Of a DNA stretch of 64,000 bases, positions 1 to 8,583 are shown piece after piece; the stretch's first letter is position 1, and the number at the start of each line of letters is the position of its first letter. This DNA is from Blepharisma stoltei. Lineage: Eukaryota > Ciliophora > Heterotrichea > Heterotrichida > Blepharismidae. The DNA lies in contig CAJZBQ010000027.1 in NCBI GenBank assembly GCA_914767885.1, forward strand, positions 620,001 to 684,000, in the 5' to 3' direction. A program made the translations under genes and the position numbers. The notes below the pieces were generated by a model. It did not search any database, was not told the origin of the DNA, and saw only the letters and a program-made list of their open reading frames with translations.

Positions 1-549
1 CAGCTGAAAAAAGAACTTGAAGAGTCAAAAGCATTGAATTCACAGCTTCAAAAAGAAATTTCTTTATTCCAAGGATCAGATAAGCAAAAGAAAACATTTT
101 TTGAAAGTCAGAAAGTAAAAGAGCTGGAATATAAGAATAAATTCTTACAAGATTTAGCTGATACCCAACAAAAAGAAATTGAGCAACTAAGGAAAGAAAT
201 AGAAATTTTGAGATCTACTGTAACCCAATTAGAAAACACAAAAGATTTACTAATGGAACAAAATTCTCAAAATGAGCAATACTTAAAAGATATAACAGAA
301 ATACATGAGCATCGAAAAGAGAAGAAAAAGCCTGGAGAGTCCCATAATCATTTGAAAAAATCAGCTCACTCTCACAGCCATCACTCAAAAAAACAAGCAA
401 ATACCAGAAGTCTAGAAAAGGAAATTGAGGAAATCGATAGGAGATACCAGAGCTTAATGAATTCTCCAAAATTTTCGAAAGGAGATCTCAATCAGCTGTC
501 TTTTTCAAAAGATAAAGCTGCACTAAATTCTTATAAGCCATTTAACTAA
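1..549 (+). CDS. Coiled-coil protein, 3' part only
   Basis: The reading frame is open from base 1, so the gene starts before the window; it ends with TAA at 547-549. The visible 182 residues are rich in Lys, Glu and Gln with heptad-like spacing (for example QLRKEIEILRSTVTQLEN), which predicts a long coiled coil over the first 100 residues. A His/Ser/Lys-rich stretch (KKSAHSHSHHSKKQ) and a short charged tail follow. No catalytic motif is visible. A cytoskeletal or scaffold role is possible but not shown. The next gene begins 11 bp downstream on the same strand. Confidence 0.7.
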   Translation, partial: QLKKELEESKALNSQLQKEISLFQGSDKQKKTFFESQKVKELEYKNKFLQDLADTQQKEIEQLRKEIEILRSTVTQLENTKDLLMEQNSQNEQYLKDITEIHEHRKEKKKPGESHNHLKKSAHSHSHHSKKQANTRSLEKEIEEIDRRYQSLMNSPKFSKGDLNQLSFSKDKAALNSYKPFN

Positions 550-560
550 TATAATTAGCC

Positions 561-3500
561 ATGCCTTTAATTCTTCTTTGTGGAATCCCTCAATCTGGTA
601 AAACACAATTTGCGCTTCAACTTAAACAATTTTTAGAGCAGCAGCAGCAATGGGAAGTAGTTCTTATCAATGAAGAATCTTTATCAATCAATAAAGCTGA
701 AGCATATTCCTCATCATTTACAGAAAAAAATTTAAGGGCATTGATAAAATCAACTGTTGAGCGAGAGCTTTCACAGTCAAAAGTCGTGATTTGTGACTCT
801 CTGAATTACATTAAAGGTTACAGATATGAATTGCATTGCATTGTAAAAACAGTGAAAACTACACATTGCGTGGTCTATTTCGAGATCCCAGTAGATATCG
901 CTTTACAAAGAAATCAAATTTATCCTCCAGAGTTACTAATTTCTCTTACAAAGCATGAAATTGTTTTATTCACATGGAGTTTTGTTTTAAATTTTATAAT
1001 TTATTTCCAAAAGCTCAAATAATTGTTTTTTATATATACAGCTCATGCACCGATATAGATTTATTTATCGAGCAAAATGCAATAGAAAGTACAACGACCA
1101 AGAAAGACTCTATTAAAAAAATGGGCTGAACATCTATATAAGGAAGTGCTAGAAAGTAACATGTCAAAAAATGGTGACAAGTGTGAAAAAGTTGACAAGT
1201 AAACGCGCTAATTTTTAAAATGGTTTTATTATTAAAATAACTAAAACTTAAGATACCCAATTAGACTGAAGATAATAATTGAAAATTAATATGGGGCTAT
1301 TTATTTAATATTTTCAATTTTGAGAGTTAATGTGCAAATTCTTCCATAATGGGCTCCGTCTTTATAGCCGCTTAAATCAAAATCCTACTGGAGTTTTTGT
1401 AATAAAACTTTAAAGAAAACTAAGTGCATCTCAATATATCAAGTTCTTATAGACTCATATGAGAAGTATTTAGCAAAAATTCAATATGGCTTGTAAATGA
1501 AAAATCAAAAACTTGCAACTCGATGTGCATTTTTCCGGCTCGATAGAATTTCTTTATTTTAATGTTAATTTATTATGAAGACTAGAGCTATAATTTGCAA
1601 AGTGCGTGGCTTGTGAATTCAATTAACTACGAAGTTTCTTATCGACTTATATAATTATTTTTTAGCAAAAATTCAATATGGCTTATGAGTGAAAATCAAA
1701 AACTTGCGACTCAATGTGCATTTTTCCGGCTCGATAGAATTTCTTTATTTTAATGCTAATTTATTATGAAGACTATTGCTATAATTTGCAAAGTGGGTGG
1801 CTTGTGATTCTCAATATATGCAAAGTTCTTATCGACTCATATGAGAAGTACTTACTCCCCCCCCCCCCTCCGTGAGCGAACAAAAAAATTTTGTTCGCTC
1901 ACGGAGGGGGGTTAATTTTTTTTTTTAAAAAAAATTTATATATAAATTTTATAAAAAAATATTTTTTTCGAAATTTAAAAAAATCCTAATTTGCAAAAAT
2001 TGGGAAGCAAATATTAATTTAATTTGCAAAATTTATGTTTTAAAACGCAATTTGTTTAAAATTAAACAGAATTAGCTCTAGATTTCATTATACTAATTAT
2101 CACTTATATATCAAAATTTTTTTCCATTAAAATTTTTTCTATTAAAAAAATTTTTGTTCACTCACGGAGGGTGGGTTTTTGGTCAAAAAATGGCGATTTT
2201 TCTAATGGTTTTGTTCGCTCACGGAGGGGGGGGGGAGTTAGCAAAAATTCAATATGGCTTGTAAGTGAAATTCAAAAACTTGCAACTCGATGTGCATTTT
2301 TTTCCGGCTCGATAGAATTTCTTTATTTAATGCTAATTTATTATGAAGACTATTGCTATAATTTGCAAAGTGCGTGGCTTGTGAGTTCAATTAACTACGA
2401 AGTTCTTATCGACTCATATGAGAAGCACTTAGCAAAAATTCAATATGGCTTGTAAGTGAAATTCAAAAACTTGCAACTCAATGTGCATTTTTCCGGCTCG
2501 ATAGAATTTCTTTATTTTAATGCTAATTTATTATGAAGACTAGAGCTATAATTTGCAAAGTGCGTGGCTTGTGAATTAAATTAAGAACGAAGTTCTTATT
2601 GACTTATTAAATTAGTGTTTAGCAAAAATTCAATATGGCTTGCAAATAAAAATCAAAAACTTGCAACTCAATGTGCATTTTTCCGGCTCGATAGAATCTC
2701 TTTATTTTAATGCAAATTTATATATGAAAAGACTAGAGCTATAATTTGCAAAGTGCGTGGCTTGTGATTCTCAATATATGCATTGTTTTTAAAGACTAAT
2801 TCTACAAATATTTATTAATTAAAAAAATAGTCAAAAATATTAAATCTATTATGTAGATTTTTTATAATAATTATCATTAATTTATAAGACCTTAAAAATA
2901 AGATTTTTAGTTATTAATCAATCTCAGTCTAATTTAGTATCTTATTTTAATAATAAAGCCATTTTAAAAATTGGCGCGTTTACTTGTCAACTTTTTTCAC
3001 ACTTGTCACCATTTTTTGACATGTCACTTTTTAGCACTTTCTGATATAGAGATTGAGCTCATCTCTTTGAGAGACTCTGTTTTGCTCGTTCAATATTCCA
3101 ATACATTTTGCTCGATAAAGAAATCTATAAAGGGGTATGAGCTATACCAAAGTATTTACTTATTCCCCCCCCTCCTGAGTGAACAAAAAAATTTTGTCAC
3201 TCACGGAGGGGGGTTAATTTTTTTTTTTAAAAAAATTTTATAAAAAATATTTGTTTTCGAAATTTAACAAAATCCTAATTCGCAAAAATTGGAAAGCAAA
3301 TATTAATTTAATTTATAACATTTATGTTTTAAAAAGCAATTCGTTTTTAAAATTAAACAGAATTAGCTCTAGATTTCATTATATTAATTATCATTTATAT
3401 ATCTAAATGTTTGTCAATAAAAATTTTTTCTATTAAAAAAATTTTTGTTCACTCACGGAGGGTGGGTTTTTGGGCAAAAAATAGCGATTTTTCTAATGGT

Positions 3501-3992
3501 TTTGTTCACTCACGGAGGGGGGGGGAGTTAGTTCTTTATTAAAATTTTAGAGGGGGAGTAAGAGATCTAGCTAATAGGATGGAAGTTCCTCAAGAAAAAA
3601 ATCGATGGGACCATCCCTTGATTGTAATCCGTGAAAACCAGGAAATTTCATTTGAAGACATTTTAAACTCTCTTATCACAACAAGACAACTTCCAGATCC
3701 AGTTGCAACGAAAGGACAAAAAATTCAAGTTCCTGATTACGTGTATCAAGTCGATAGAGTCACTCAAAATACCATTGAATTTATCTTAAATGCACAAGAA
3801 TTATACCCAGAAGGCTCAGAGGTGCCTATCCCAGACTCAACCCTTCTATACCCTTATTCCCAAAAGCTTACCTCTCTTCAGCTACGTAAAGCTCGAAAGC
3901 AGTTTTTACAGATGAACAAACACATCCCTACAAATCTTGAAAGCATCCAAGAAGCGTTTCTTGAATATCTTAGAACGTCATTATCATTATAA
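561..3992 (+). CDS. KTI12: KTI12 / PSTK-family P-loop protein, Elongator-associated, split by an IES
   Basis: Exon parts are 561-935 (125 codons) and 3561-3992 (144 codons). The N-terminal part has a Walker A motif GIPQSGKT at residues 8-15 and a CDSLNYIKGYRYELHC segment typical of KTI12. The second part gives the family signature NRWDHPL followed by the conserved C-terminal domain. Joining the parts at TA (934-935 and 3559-3560) gives PPEL-RDLANRMEVPQEKNRWD without a frame change. KTI12 supports Elongator in wobble-uridine tRNA modification. Neither part is a complete gene: the first runs into stop codons soon after 935, and the second has no Walker A. The gene ends 17 bp before the convergent SOD-like gene. 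Confidence 0.85.
1390..2810. repeat. Tandem repeat, unit about 190-192 bp
   Basis: The phrase AGCAAAAATTCAATATGGCT recurs at 1472, 1664, 2240, 2431 and 2621. The spacing is 192, 191 and 190 bp; the larger 1664-2240 step equals one unit plus the inserted MITE at 1855-2240. Units also share GTGCATTTTTCCGGCTCGAT and GCAAAGTGCGTGGCTTGTGA. There are about five full units plus partial ends. The array forms the core of the long-TIR element. Confidence 0.85.
1855..2240. mobile_element. MITE family A, copy 1 (about 386 bp)
   Basis: The copy begins after TA 1853-1854 with a C-rich run and CCTCCGTGAGCGAACAAAA, and ends with TTGTTCGCTCACGGAGGG plus a G-run and TTA at 2238-2240. The left end folds on itself (GTGAGCGAAC...GTTCGCTCAC), and the right end carries two direct copies of the terminal motif. 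It interrupts one unit of the 191-bp repeat; removing it at the TA rebuilds the normal repeat sequence. No ORF. Confidence 0.85.
3163..3530. mobile_element. MITE family A, copy 2 (about 368 bp)
   Basis: This is nearly identical to copy 1 in order and content: C-run, CTCCTGAGTGAACAAAA, a fold-back, an AT-rich middle, GGTGGGTTTTTGGGCAAAAA, then TTGTTCACTCACGGAGGG, a G-run and TTA. It lies just outside the right arm of the long-TIR element and is bounded by TA 3161-3162 and TA 3529-3530. Confidence 0.8.
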
Positions 3993-4009
3993 ATAATTAG
4001 GCTAAGTTT

Positions 4010-4546
4010 TTAACTTATTTGACTGATAGCTCCTGCAGAAATAGCTTTGCCAGCTTGTCCGTCAACAAGACTTTCATCATTTCTCCCATATCCAAGATCA
4101 TCAGGATTTTCATGAATTGCAATGATTTTTCCAATAACAGAGAACTTCCCACTCAGTTTTATGTAAGGATCAGAAATTGTGTAGGCTCCTTCACCTTTTT
4201 CATCTCCTTTGATATTTCCTATGTCTCCTACTTTTCGTTCTGTACTCCAGGGACCACCATGCTTTCTTGCAAATGGGTTAAAAATTTCAGCAGCTTGTCC
4301 ATCTTTGGTAAGCTCATGAATTTGGAGACCATGGGATTTATTAGGGTTAAGACCAGTTGCCTTGATTTTGATTTCAGTGTTTAAAGTATAACGAGGCTGA
4401 AAGAACTCAGCTTCTCCAGAAACGAGATTTCCTGATAAACTTGCTTTAGCTTTTACTTCTGTATTGGCTCTTTCATTGGAGGATTTTAAAGTTGAAGAAG
4501 TAAACAAGAAAGTGAAGCCTGCAGCGATTCGAGTTAATACGGCCAT
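4010..4546 (-). CDS. Cu/Zn superoxide dismutase-like protein with lost metal ligands
   Basis: The 178-residue product has the SOD_Cu fold signatures FNPFARKHGGP, VGDIGNIKGDEKGEG and the electrostatic-loop stretch IHENPDDLGYG. Compared with canonical SOD1, ligand positions 71, 83 and 120 are kept (His, Asp, His), but His46 is Gln (LQIHEL), the bridging His63 is Ile (EIFNP), and His80 is Lys (ERKVGD). The disulfide cysteines and Arg143 are also gone. The start at 4546 was chosen because MAVLTRIAAGFTFLFTSS looks like a signal or organelle-targeting sequence; an upstream in-frame extension has no support. Dismutase activity is unlikely. Confidence 0.85.
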   Translation of the reverse strand: MAVLTRIAAGFTFLFTSSTLKSSNERANTEVKAKASLSGNLVSGEAEFFQPRYTLNTEIKIKATGLNPNKSHGLQIHELTKDGQAAEIFNPFARKHGGPWSTERKVGDIGNIKGDEKGEGAYTISDPYIKLSGKFSVIGKIIAIHENPDDLGYGRNDESLVDGQAGKAISAGAISQIS

Positions 4547-4559
4547 TTTATTTATATTC

Positions 4560-4930
4560 TTAATATTAATTAGCAGATGAGCTTGGCCGTATAAAGAGCC
4601 ACCAAAGACCCTTAAGGGTTCATCCACTTTACGACATTCCCTGTCGGACACTTGATCGGCTGAGATGGCTTAACCAGCTAGAAAATAATTGACATCAGTT
4701 GCTCCTTCTCCAGCTCCTGACCTCATGGAACTTCTGTGGCCCTGCATCGAGCGATTAGGAAGTAGTTTGCGGCCTGGACCCATTTTCCTGTTGCTTCTGA
4801 GTGCAGACACCCAACACCCGTTGGACTCAGGTTTTATTCCTGGATCGCAACCGCTAGTTTCGTGGACTAGTTTCTTTAGCAATAAGGTTGAGAAAATTGC
4901 ATCACGAGGTCTGTCCAGTTAGCTTGACAT
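4560..4930. repeat. GC-rich intergenic segment, possible dispersed repeat
   Basis: The gap between the SOD-like gene and the transporter (4547-5113) contains about 370 bp that is clearly richer in G+C than the flanks. Open frames are present but low-complexity and match nothing I recognise. Its texture is like the GC-rich repeats at 27372-27950 and 61735-62170, but I do not see clear homology to them. Confidence 0.4.
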
Positions 4931-5113
4931 TTTGATATAATTTTATTTTATTTATATTCAGTTATATTAAATTCATTCTTAGATTAAGAGAGTTGTTTAT
5001 CTAAAAAAAGACATTAGCGAGCATTTACGCTAGAGCAGTTATATTATCAAAGTATAATCCACTAATTAAAGCTTTTTCATTTCAAGGTTTACTTAAAATT
5101 TATATTGTATTCT

Positions 5114-6313
5114 TTATTTTTTGGTGCTTGGTGGCCTGTAGTCAAGCATATCAGAAGAAGTTTCTGAGTATTCATACTTTTTGTCAGGGTTGAAGCCCAG
5201 AGTGTCAAGATCTTTTCCATCATGGGTTTCAGTTCCATGACCTGCAGCTGCAGCTCGATGCTTCTCTACTGCTTCTTTGAATCCCCACCATGGCAAGATA
5301 AGGACTTCGTTATATACAGTTGTTCCTATAACAAGTAACGCGAATCCTATAAGTTGAAGCCACTCAAATTGTTCCCATCCTACAGCCATACTAAATACCC
5401 AAACAATGAGAGTCCTGCTTGTATCAATAGTTGATCTTGCAAGTGCGCTTGCGTATTTTGTCGTAGAAATCCCAGTGAAGTTGAAAAATGCGATGCTAAA
5501 CATGGTTCCCCACCAACAAAGCATAAGAATCCAGTTTGTGCCGATCTGGTAAAAAGCGTTGATTGAGTCCTCAACTCTTCCATGGGAGCATAAATTGTCG
5601 TTTGAGCATGGTATGAAGTACATGACAGGTAATAAAATAAAGTAATAAATCAGCCCAGCAGATCCTTCAATACCAACTGCTTGCATTGGATGCACTGTGA
5701 TCTTGCCTAAAAATTTTTCTTCTGATACAAACACACCTCCAGCAAAGAATTGGCCCAAAATCAAGAAAATCATTCCTAGGATAGGACTTTTTGCAGAGCT
5801 TGACTCAAAGAGAACAGCAGATATCCCGACAACGACCACACCTAAGAATGCAAAGCAAACTCCAAATACTTGATGCCTGTACAAAGTTCTTTTAAGAAAG
5901 ACTATTGAGTATATAGCTACGACGACTATAATAAACCCTCTTACCATTTGATATACAGAAGCTGCTGAAAGAACAAGACCAATAAACATCATAGTTGAAC
6001 CACACGTATCGAAGAATGCTGGGATAAAGAAAATTAGCGGTCCAGCTTTAGCAACAAGACCCTCTTTAGGTGCTGCAGGCTTGGCCTGCACAAGATTTTG
6101 TGCAGCTGGGCTAGCTTTGCGTTTTTCATTCCATCTCATGATACCGAATGCGATTAAGCACATAAACTCCCCAGCAAACATTGTTGCACATTGAAAATAT
6201 GGGTGTTCAAAATCTTCAAGATCCATTGCTTTGGATATCAGTGTGTTTGCTGAGCCAAACGCCAGCATTCCAATCATTAAGGTATAGACGAAAACTCTAC
6301 TTACTTGAGCCAT
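5114..6313 (-). CDS. SLC35F6-type drug/metabolite transporter
   Basis: The 399-residue protein has about ten hydrophobic segments, starting directly at the N-terminus (VFVYTLMIGMLAFGSANTL). It has the DMT-superfamily pattern seen in SLC35F6: FDTCGSTMMFIGL in the third helix region, YQMVRGFIIVVVA after it, and a second repeat with GISTTKYASALARSTIDTSRT. The C-terminal 60 residues are hydrophilic and end YRPPSTKK. The length agrees with the family (about 370-400). Location is probably lysosomal or another endomembrane; the substrate is not known from sequence. One ATG-started frame ending in TAA, no introns. Confidence 0.85.
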   Translation of the reverse strand: MAQVSRVFVYTLMIGMLAFGSANTLISKAMDLEDFEHPYFQCATMFAGEFMCLIAFGIMRWNEKRKASPAAQNLVQAKPAAPKEGLVAKAGPLIFFIPAFFDTCGSTMMFIGLVLSAASVYQMVRGFIIVVVAIYSIVFLKRTLYRHQVFGVCFAFLGVVVVGISAVLFESSSAKSPILGMIFLILGQFFAGGVFVSEEKFLGKITVHPMQAVGIEGSAGLIYYFILLPVMYFIPCSNDNLCSHGRVEDSINAFYQIGTNWILMLCWWGTMFSIAFFNFTGISTTKYASALARSTIDTSRTLIVWVFSMAVGWEQFEWLQLIGFALLVIGTTVYNEVLILPWWGFKEAVEKHRAAAAGHGTETHDGKDLDTLGFNPDKKYEYSETSSDMLDYRPPSTKK

Positions 6314-6660
6314 TTATTATTTCACCATGCTTTTAGATTTCCCTAATTTCTTATCTCATTCAATTAAAATAACAGTGGTTTGCGATAATAAAGCTAACTA
6401 ACAAGCCGATATTTATGAGAAACTGGTGGTCGCATTTGCTAATTTTAAAAGAGAAAAAATTAAGACCAGCGGATAGATATTTTGATTTTTCTTTAAAATA
6501 AGGTAAATATAACTGCTTTTTATTCTAATTATATTTTCACCATGATTATTGTTTATCAAAAATGCCGAATTCTGCTTTCAAAGCTTCAGTATAAAAATTT
6601 CTGCTTTATGATGCAAAATTTATAAATTTGATGTATTAATTATCTAAACTTGCTCTATCC
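6314..6660. other. AT-rich intergenic stretch, nothing recognised
   Basis: The region lies between the transporter start and the SECIS-like hairpin of the SelW gene. I see no ORF, repeat or RNA gene in it. Confidence 0.4.
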
Positions 6661-6694
6661 TCAGAAGTCACTAAACTTTAAGTAACCCCTTCAC
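6661..6694 (-). promoter_or_regulatory. SECIS-like hairpin in the 3' UTR of the SelW-type gene
   Basis: On the minus strand, 15 nt after the stop codon, the transcript reads GUGAA, then GGGGUUACU, a loop UAAAGUUU, AGUGACUUC, then UGA. The two arms can pair over 9 bp (two G-U pairs near the base and one in the middle). They are flanked by UGA on the 5' side and UGA on the 3' side, which can form the non-Watson-Crick GA quartet of eukaryotic SECIS elements. An AA pair lies in the apical loop 10 nt after the quartet. A short lower helix UAUC/GAUA flanks it. The loop is shorter than usual and the base before UGA is G instead of A. Confidence 0.5.
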
Positions 6695-6709
6695 ATAGAT
6701 ATTGAGAAG

Positions 6710-6970
6710 TTAGAAATACTTTCTTACTGCCTCTACAATTTCCATAGGTGCGTGTCTTGGGAAAAAGTTTCCTCCTTTTCTGTTGATGACCGTAATTGAT
6801 TGTCCATTGATGATAACGTCCACTTTGAGTTGGGTCATTTCTCCTGGAATGCACTCTATTTGAGAGTCTCGCAGATTTAATTCTTGTATTAAAGCTTGTT
6901 TGGTTAAATTGACTTTACTCCAGTAGCCTCAAGATCCACAAATCCATACCCGAACCTTTTTACTTTCCAT
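6710..6970 (-). CDS. Selenoprotein W-like (Rdx family), TGA at the Sec position
   Basis: The 86-residue product has the same length as SelW (about 87). It starts MESKKVRVWICGS, then TGA (6929-6931), then GYWSKVNLTKQ. This matches the Rdx redox motif CxxU followed by GYxSK; the TGA codon is exactly the U of CxxU. Two other Trp residues in the protein use TGG. The C-terminal part (INRKGGNFFPRHAPMEIVEAV) fits the family's thioredoxin-like fold. Because UGA is Trp elsewhere in this window, the codon could be read Trp or Sec; only Sec (or Cys) would give an active thiol/selenol protein. A SECIS-like hairpin follows. If the codon is Trp, the protein is redox-dead. Confidence 0.8.
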
Positions 6971-7152
6971 ATTGTTGGTAGGGTATGATTATAATTAGGG
7001 CTTTTAATATGATTTGGCGATTCCTATTTAAGGGAAATTATGATTTAAAAATATTGTTAAAATACTTATGCAGAAATCCAGGTCAAGAGTTTTAAATTTA
7101 TTTAAATTCAAGTTTATAATAATCTTAATTCATATTTTACGCATAAATCGTA

Positions 7153-8223
7153 TTATAAAGCTACTACTTCTATGTTATTATGTTGGCTCTTTTCTAAAAC
7201 TTTTTCTTTATTTTTTCCATTGTCTTTATCAATAAAAACTTCAATATTCAAATGCTCAATAACTCCGCTCAAAATTTCATGGGTCTTTTGTATTATGACT
7301 GATGGATCAGAACCTTCATGGATTGAAAGTTTGATGGCACCTACAAGCGAATTTGCAGTGAGCATCCAGACTTTTTCAGATTTTATTGACTGAACACCTT
7401 CAATCAATGAAACTTCTCTTTCTTTTTTCACTAATAAATCCTTAGCCTTTCCTAATGGTGATTTGAGCAATAAAATATTCCCATTCCTGAATAAATAAGG
7501 CTTCAGCATGAAAATTGTGCTGATTGTTCATAGAGAATTTAATAGAGGCTCTATGCAATAAAATGGAAAAATCGCCTCTTCCAAATTGAGAAATGTACTT
7601 ATTAAGTACAGAGATTCACTCACAAAGGCACTAAAGCACTGTATTGCAATAACGCCTAAGTTATCATAGATAGGAGGCCTGTTGCCATTATTATCCATAA
7701 ACTTTCGTATGTTGACATATATAAAAGCTTCAAATATCACTTTAAAAAATAGTAAAAATAGTGAGTCAGTGCCTGTATGAGCTCTAGGGCCATTTGCTAG
7801 CTCATGCATTGATTCTAATAGTTCAAAAATCCCAATAAAAAACCCAAAAATAGCATTTCCAAATGCTACAACAATTTGTGTTCGATCATAGCCAAATGTG
7901 CATTTTTTATCTGGCTTATCATGGTTCAAACCATAGGCTAAACCAATCAATCCAGCGTAGACACTAAGCCCATGGAACCCGCTGCGAAATCCATCAGATA
8001 CTAAACGACTATCACTGTTAAATGTCCCACTTGCAATTTCGAATATGCATGATCCAATTAAAACACATACAAATGTAATCAATAGTTTGCCTTCGGGGTG
8101 ATTCCATGCTTTAGCTGCATAAGTAAAAGTTCATGTAAAGGATAAAGCATCACCATGATGGTGGTGATGGTGATCGTGCCCATGACCGTGCCCATGTCCA
8201 TGATCGTGCTTGTGCTCAGTCAT
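7153..8223 (-). CDS. CDF/ZnT zinc transporter, ZnT5/ZnT7/MTP12-like
   Basis: The 356-residue frame contains two TGA codons read as Trp (one before TFTYAAKAWN, one before TISTIF). The N-terminus is His-rich (MTEHKHDHGHGHGHGHDHH), typical of CDF proteins. About six TM segments follow, with the family phrase CTFGYDRTQIVVAFGNAIFG, and then a C-terminal cytosolic domain. The usual HxxxD metal sites of TM2 and TM5 are changed: TM2 reads LVSDGFRSGFHG and TM5 reads SAFVSESLY. It may act as a partner subunit, like ZnT5 or ZnT6, or use other ligands. Probable location is the secretory pathway. Confidence 0.8.
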
Positions 8224-8583
8224 ATTTATCTGCAAATGCCTTACAAAATTAAATTATTAGTAAGAAACACATGGAAATTAGCTTATACAATTTTAGTTTG
8301 CCGATATATTATATAATTTGACGCTGAGTTCCTGAGCAGGACCTTTATTATTGCCTTCATTTTCTTTTTGTTTTAAGTTTCATTATAAGAAGAAAATTCA
8401 AAGGTCAATGGAACTATCCACATGCAACCTATCATAAAAACTAATAGTTAAGAGGATATATTTCTCTATATTAATGATGCCAGGGATATTAGATTTTAAA
8501 TATTCCCTCTAAAAAATCAAACTAGCCAATAAGCTCCATGCCACCAGTTGTTTGCAAATATGAAGTAATAAAATTAGAACTCT
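8224..8583. other. Divergent intergenic region, no gene seen
   Basis: About 360 bp of AT-rich DNA separate the zinc transporter start (minus) from the PIG-M start (plus). It must hold both promoters. I see no repeats or RNA gene. Confidence 0.4.

Larger units (their letters stand above)
1034..3150. mobile_element. Long-TIR element nested in the KTI12 IES
   Basis: About 1036-1272 and 2920-3148 are inverted copies of each other with scattered differences. For example, the left arm has ACATGTCAAAAAATGGTGAC and the right arm has its reverse complement around 3010; outer parts share GAGCAAAATG and its complement. The arms are about 230 bp. Between them lies a 191-bp tandem repeat and one MITE, with no transposase-like ORF, so this is a non-autonomous element or a decayed transposon. 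Confidence 0.7.
936..3560 (+). other. Predicted 2625-bp IES inside KTI12
   Basis: The segment has TA at 934-935 and TA at 3559-3560. Its removal restores the KTI12 frame exactly. It has no convincing gene; its open frames are repeat-derived. Internally it is layered: about 100 bp of unique AT-rich DNA, a long-TIR element (about 1034-3150) with a tandem-repeat core, a MITE inserted in that core (1855-2240), a second MITE copy (3163-3530), then about 30 bp to the boundary. Excision itself is inferred, not observed. Confidence 0.85.

Noticed and set aside
2171-2455. ORFs inside the KTI12 insertion (also 1030-1260 minus and 2971-3243)
   Set aside because: They lie in tandem repeats, TIR arms and MITE termini; the translated sequence follows the repeat, not a protein family.
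1855-3530. CRISPR-like array from repeated motifs
   Set aside because: The repeats are long tandem units and MITE ends without short regular spacers, in a eukaryotic genome.
6929-6931. Reading this TGA as an ordinary Trp without comment
   Set aside because: The Rdx family has Sec or Cys at this residue and the flanking motif is intact, so Trp would give a dead protein; kept as an open dual-meaning case.
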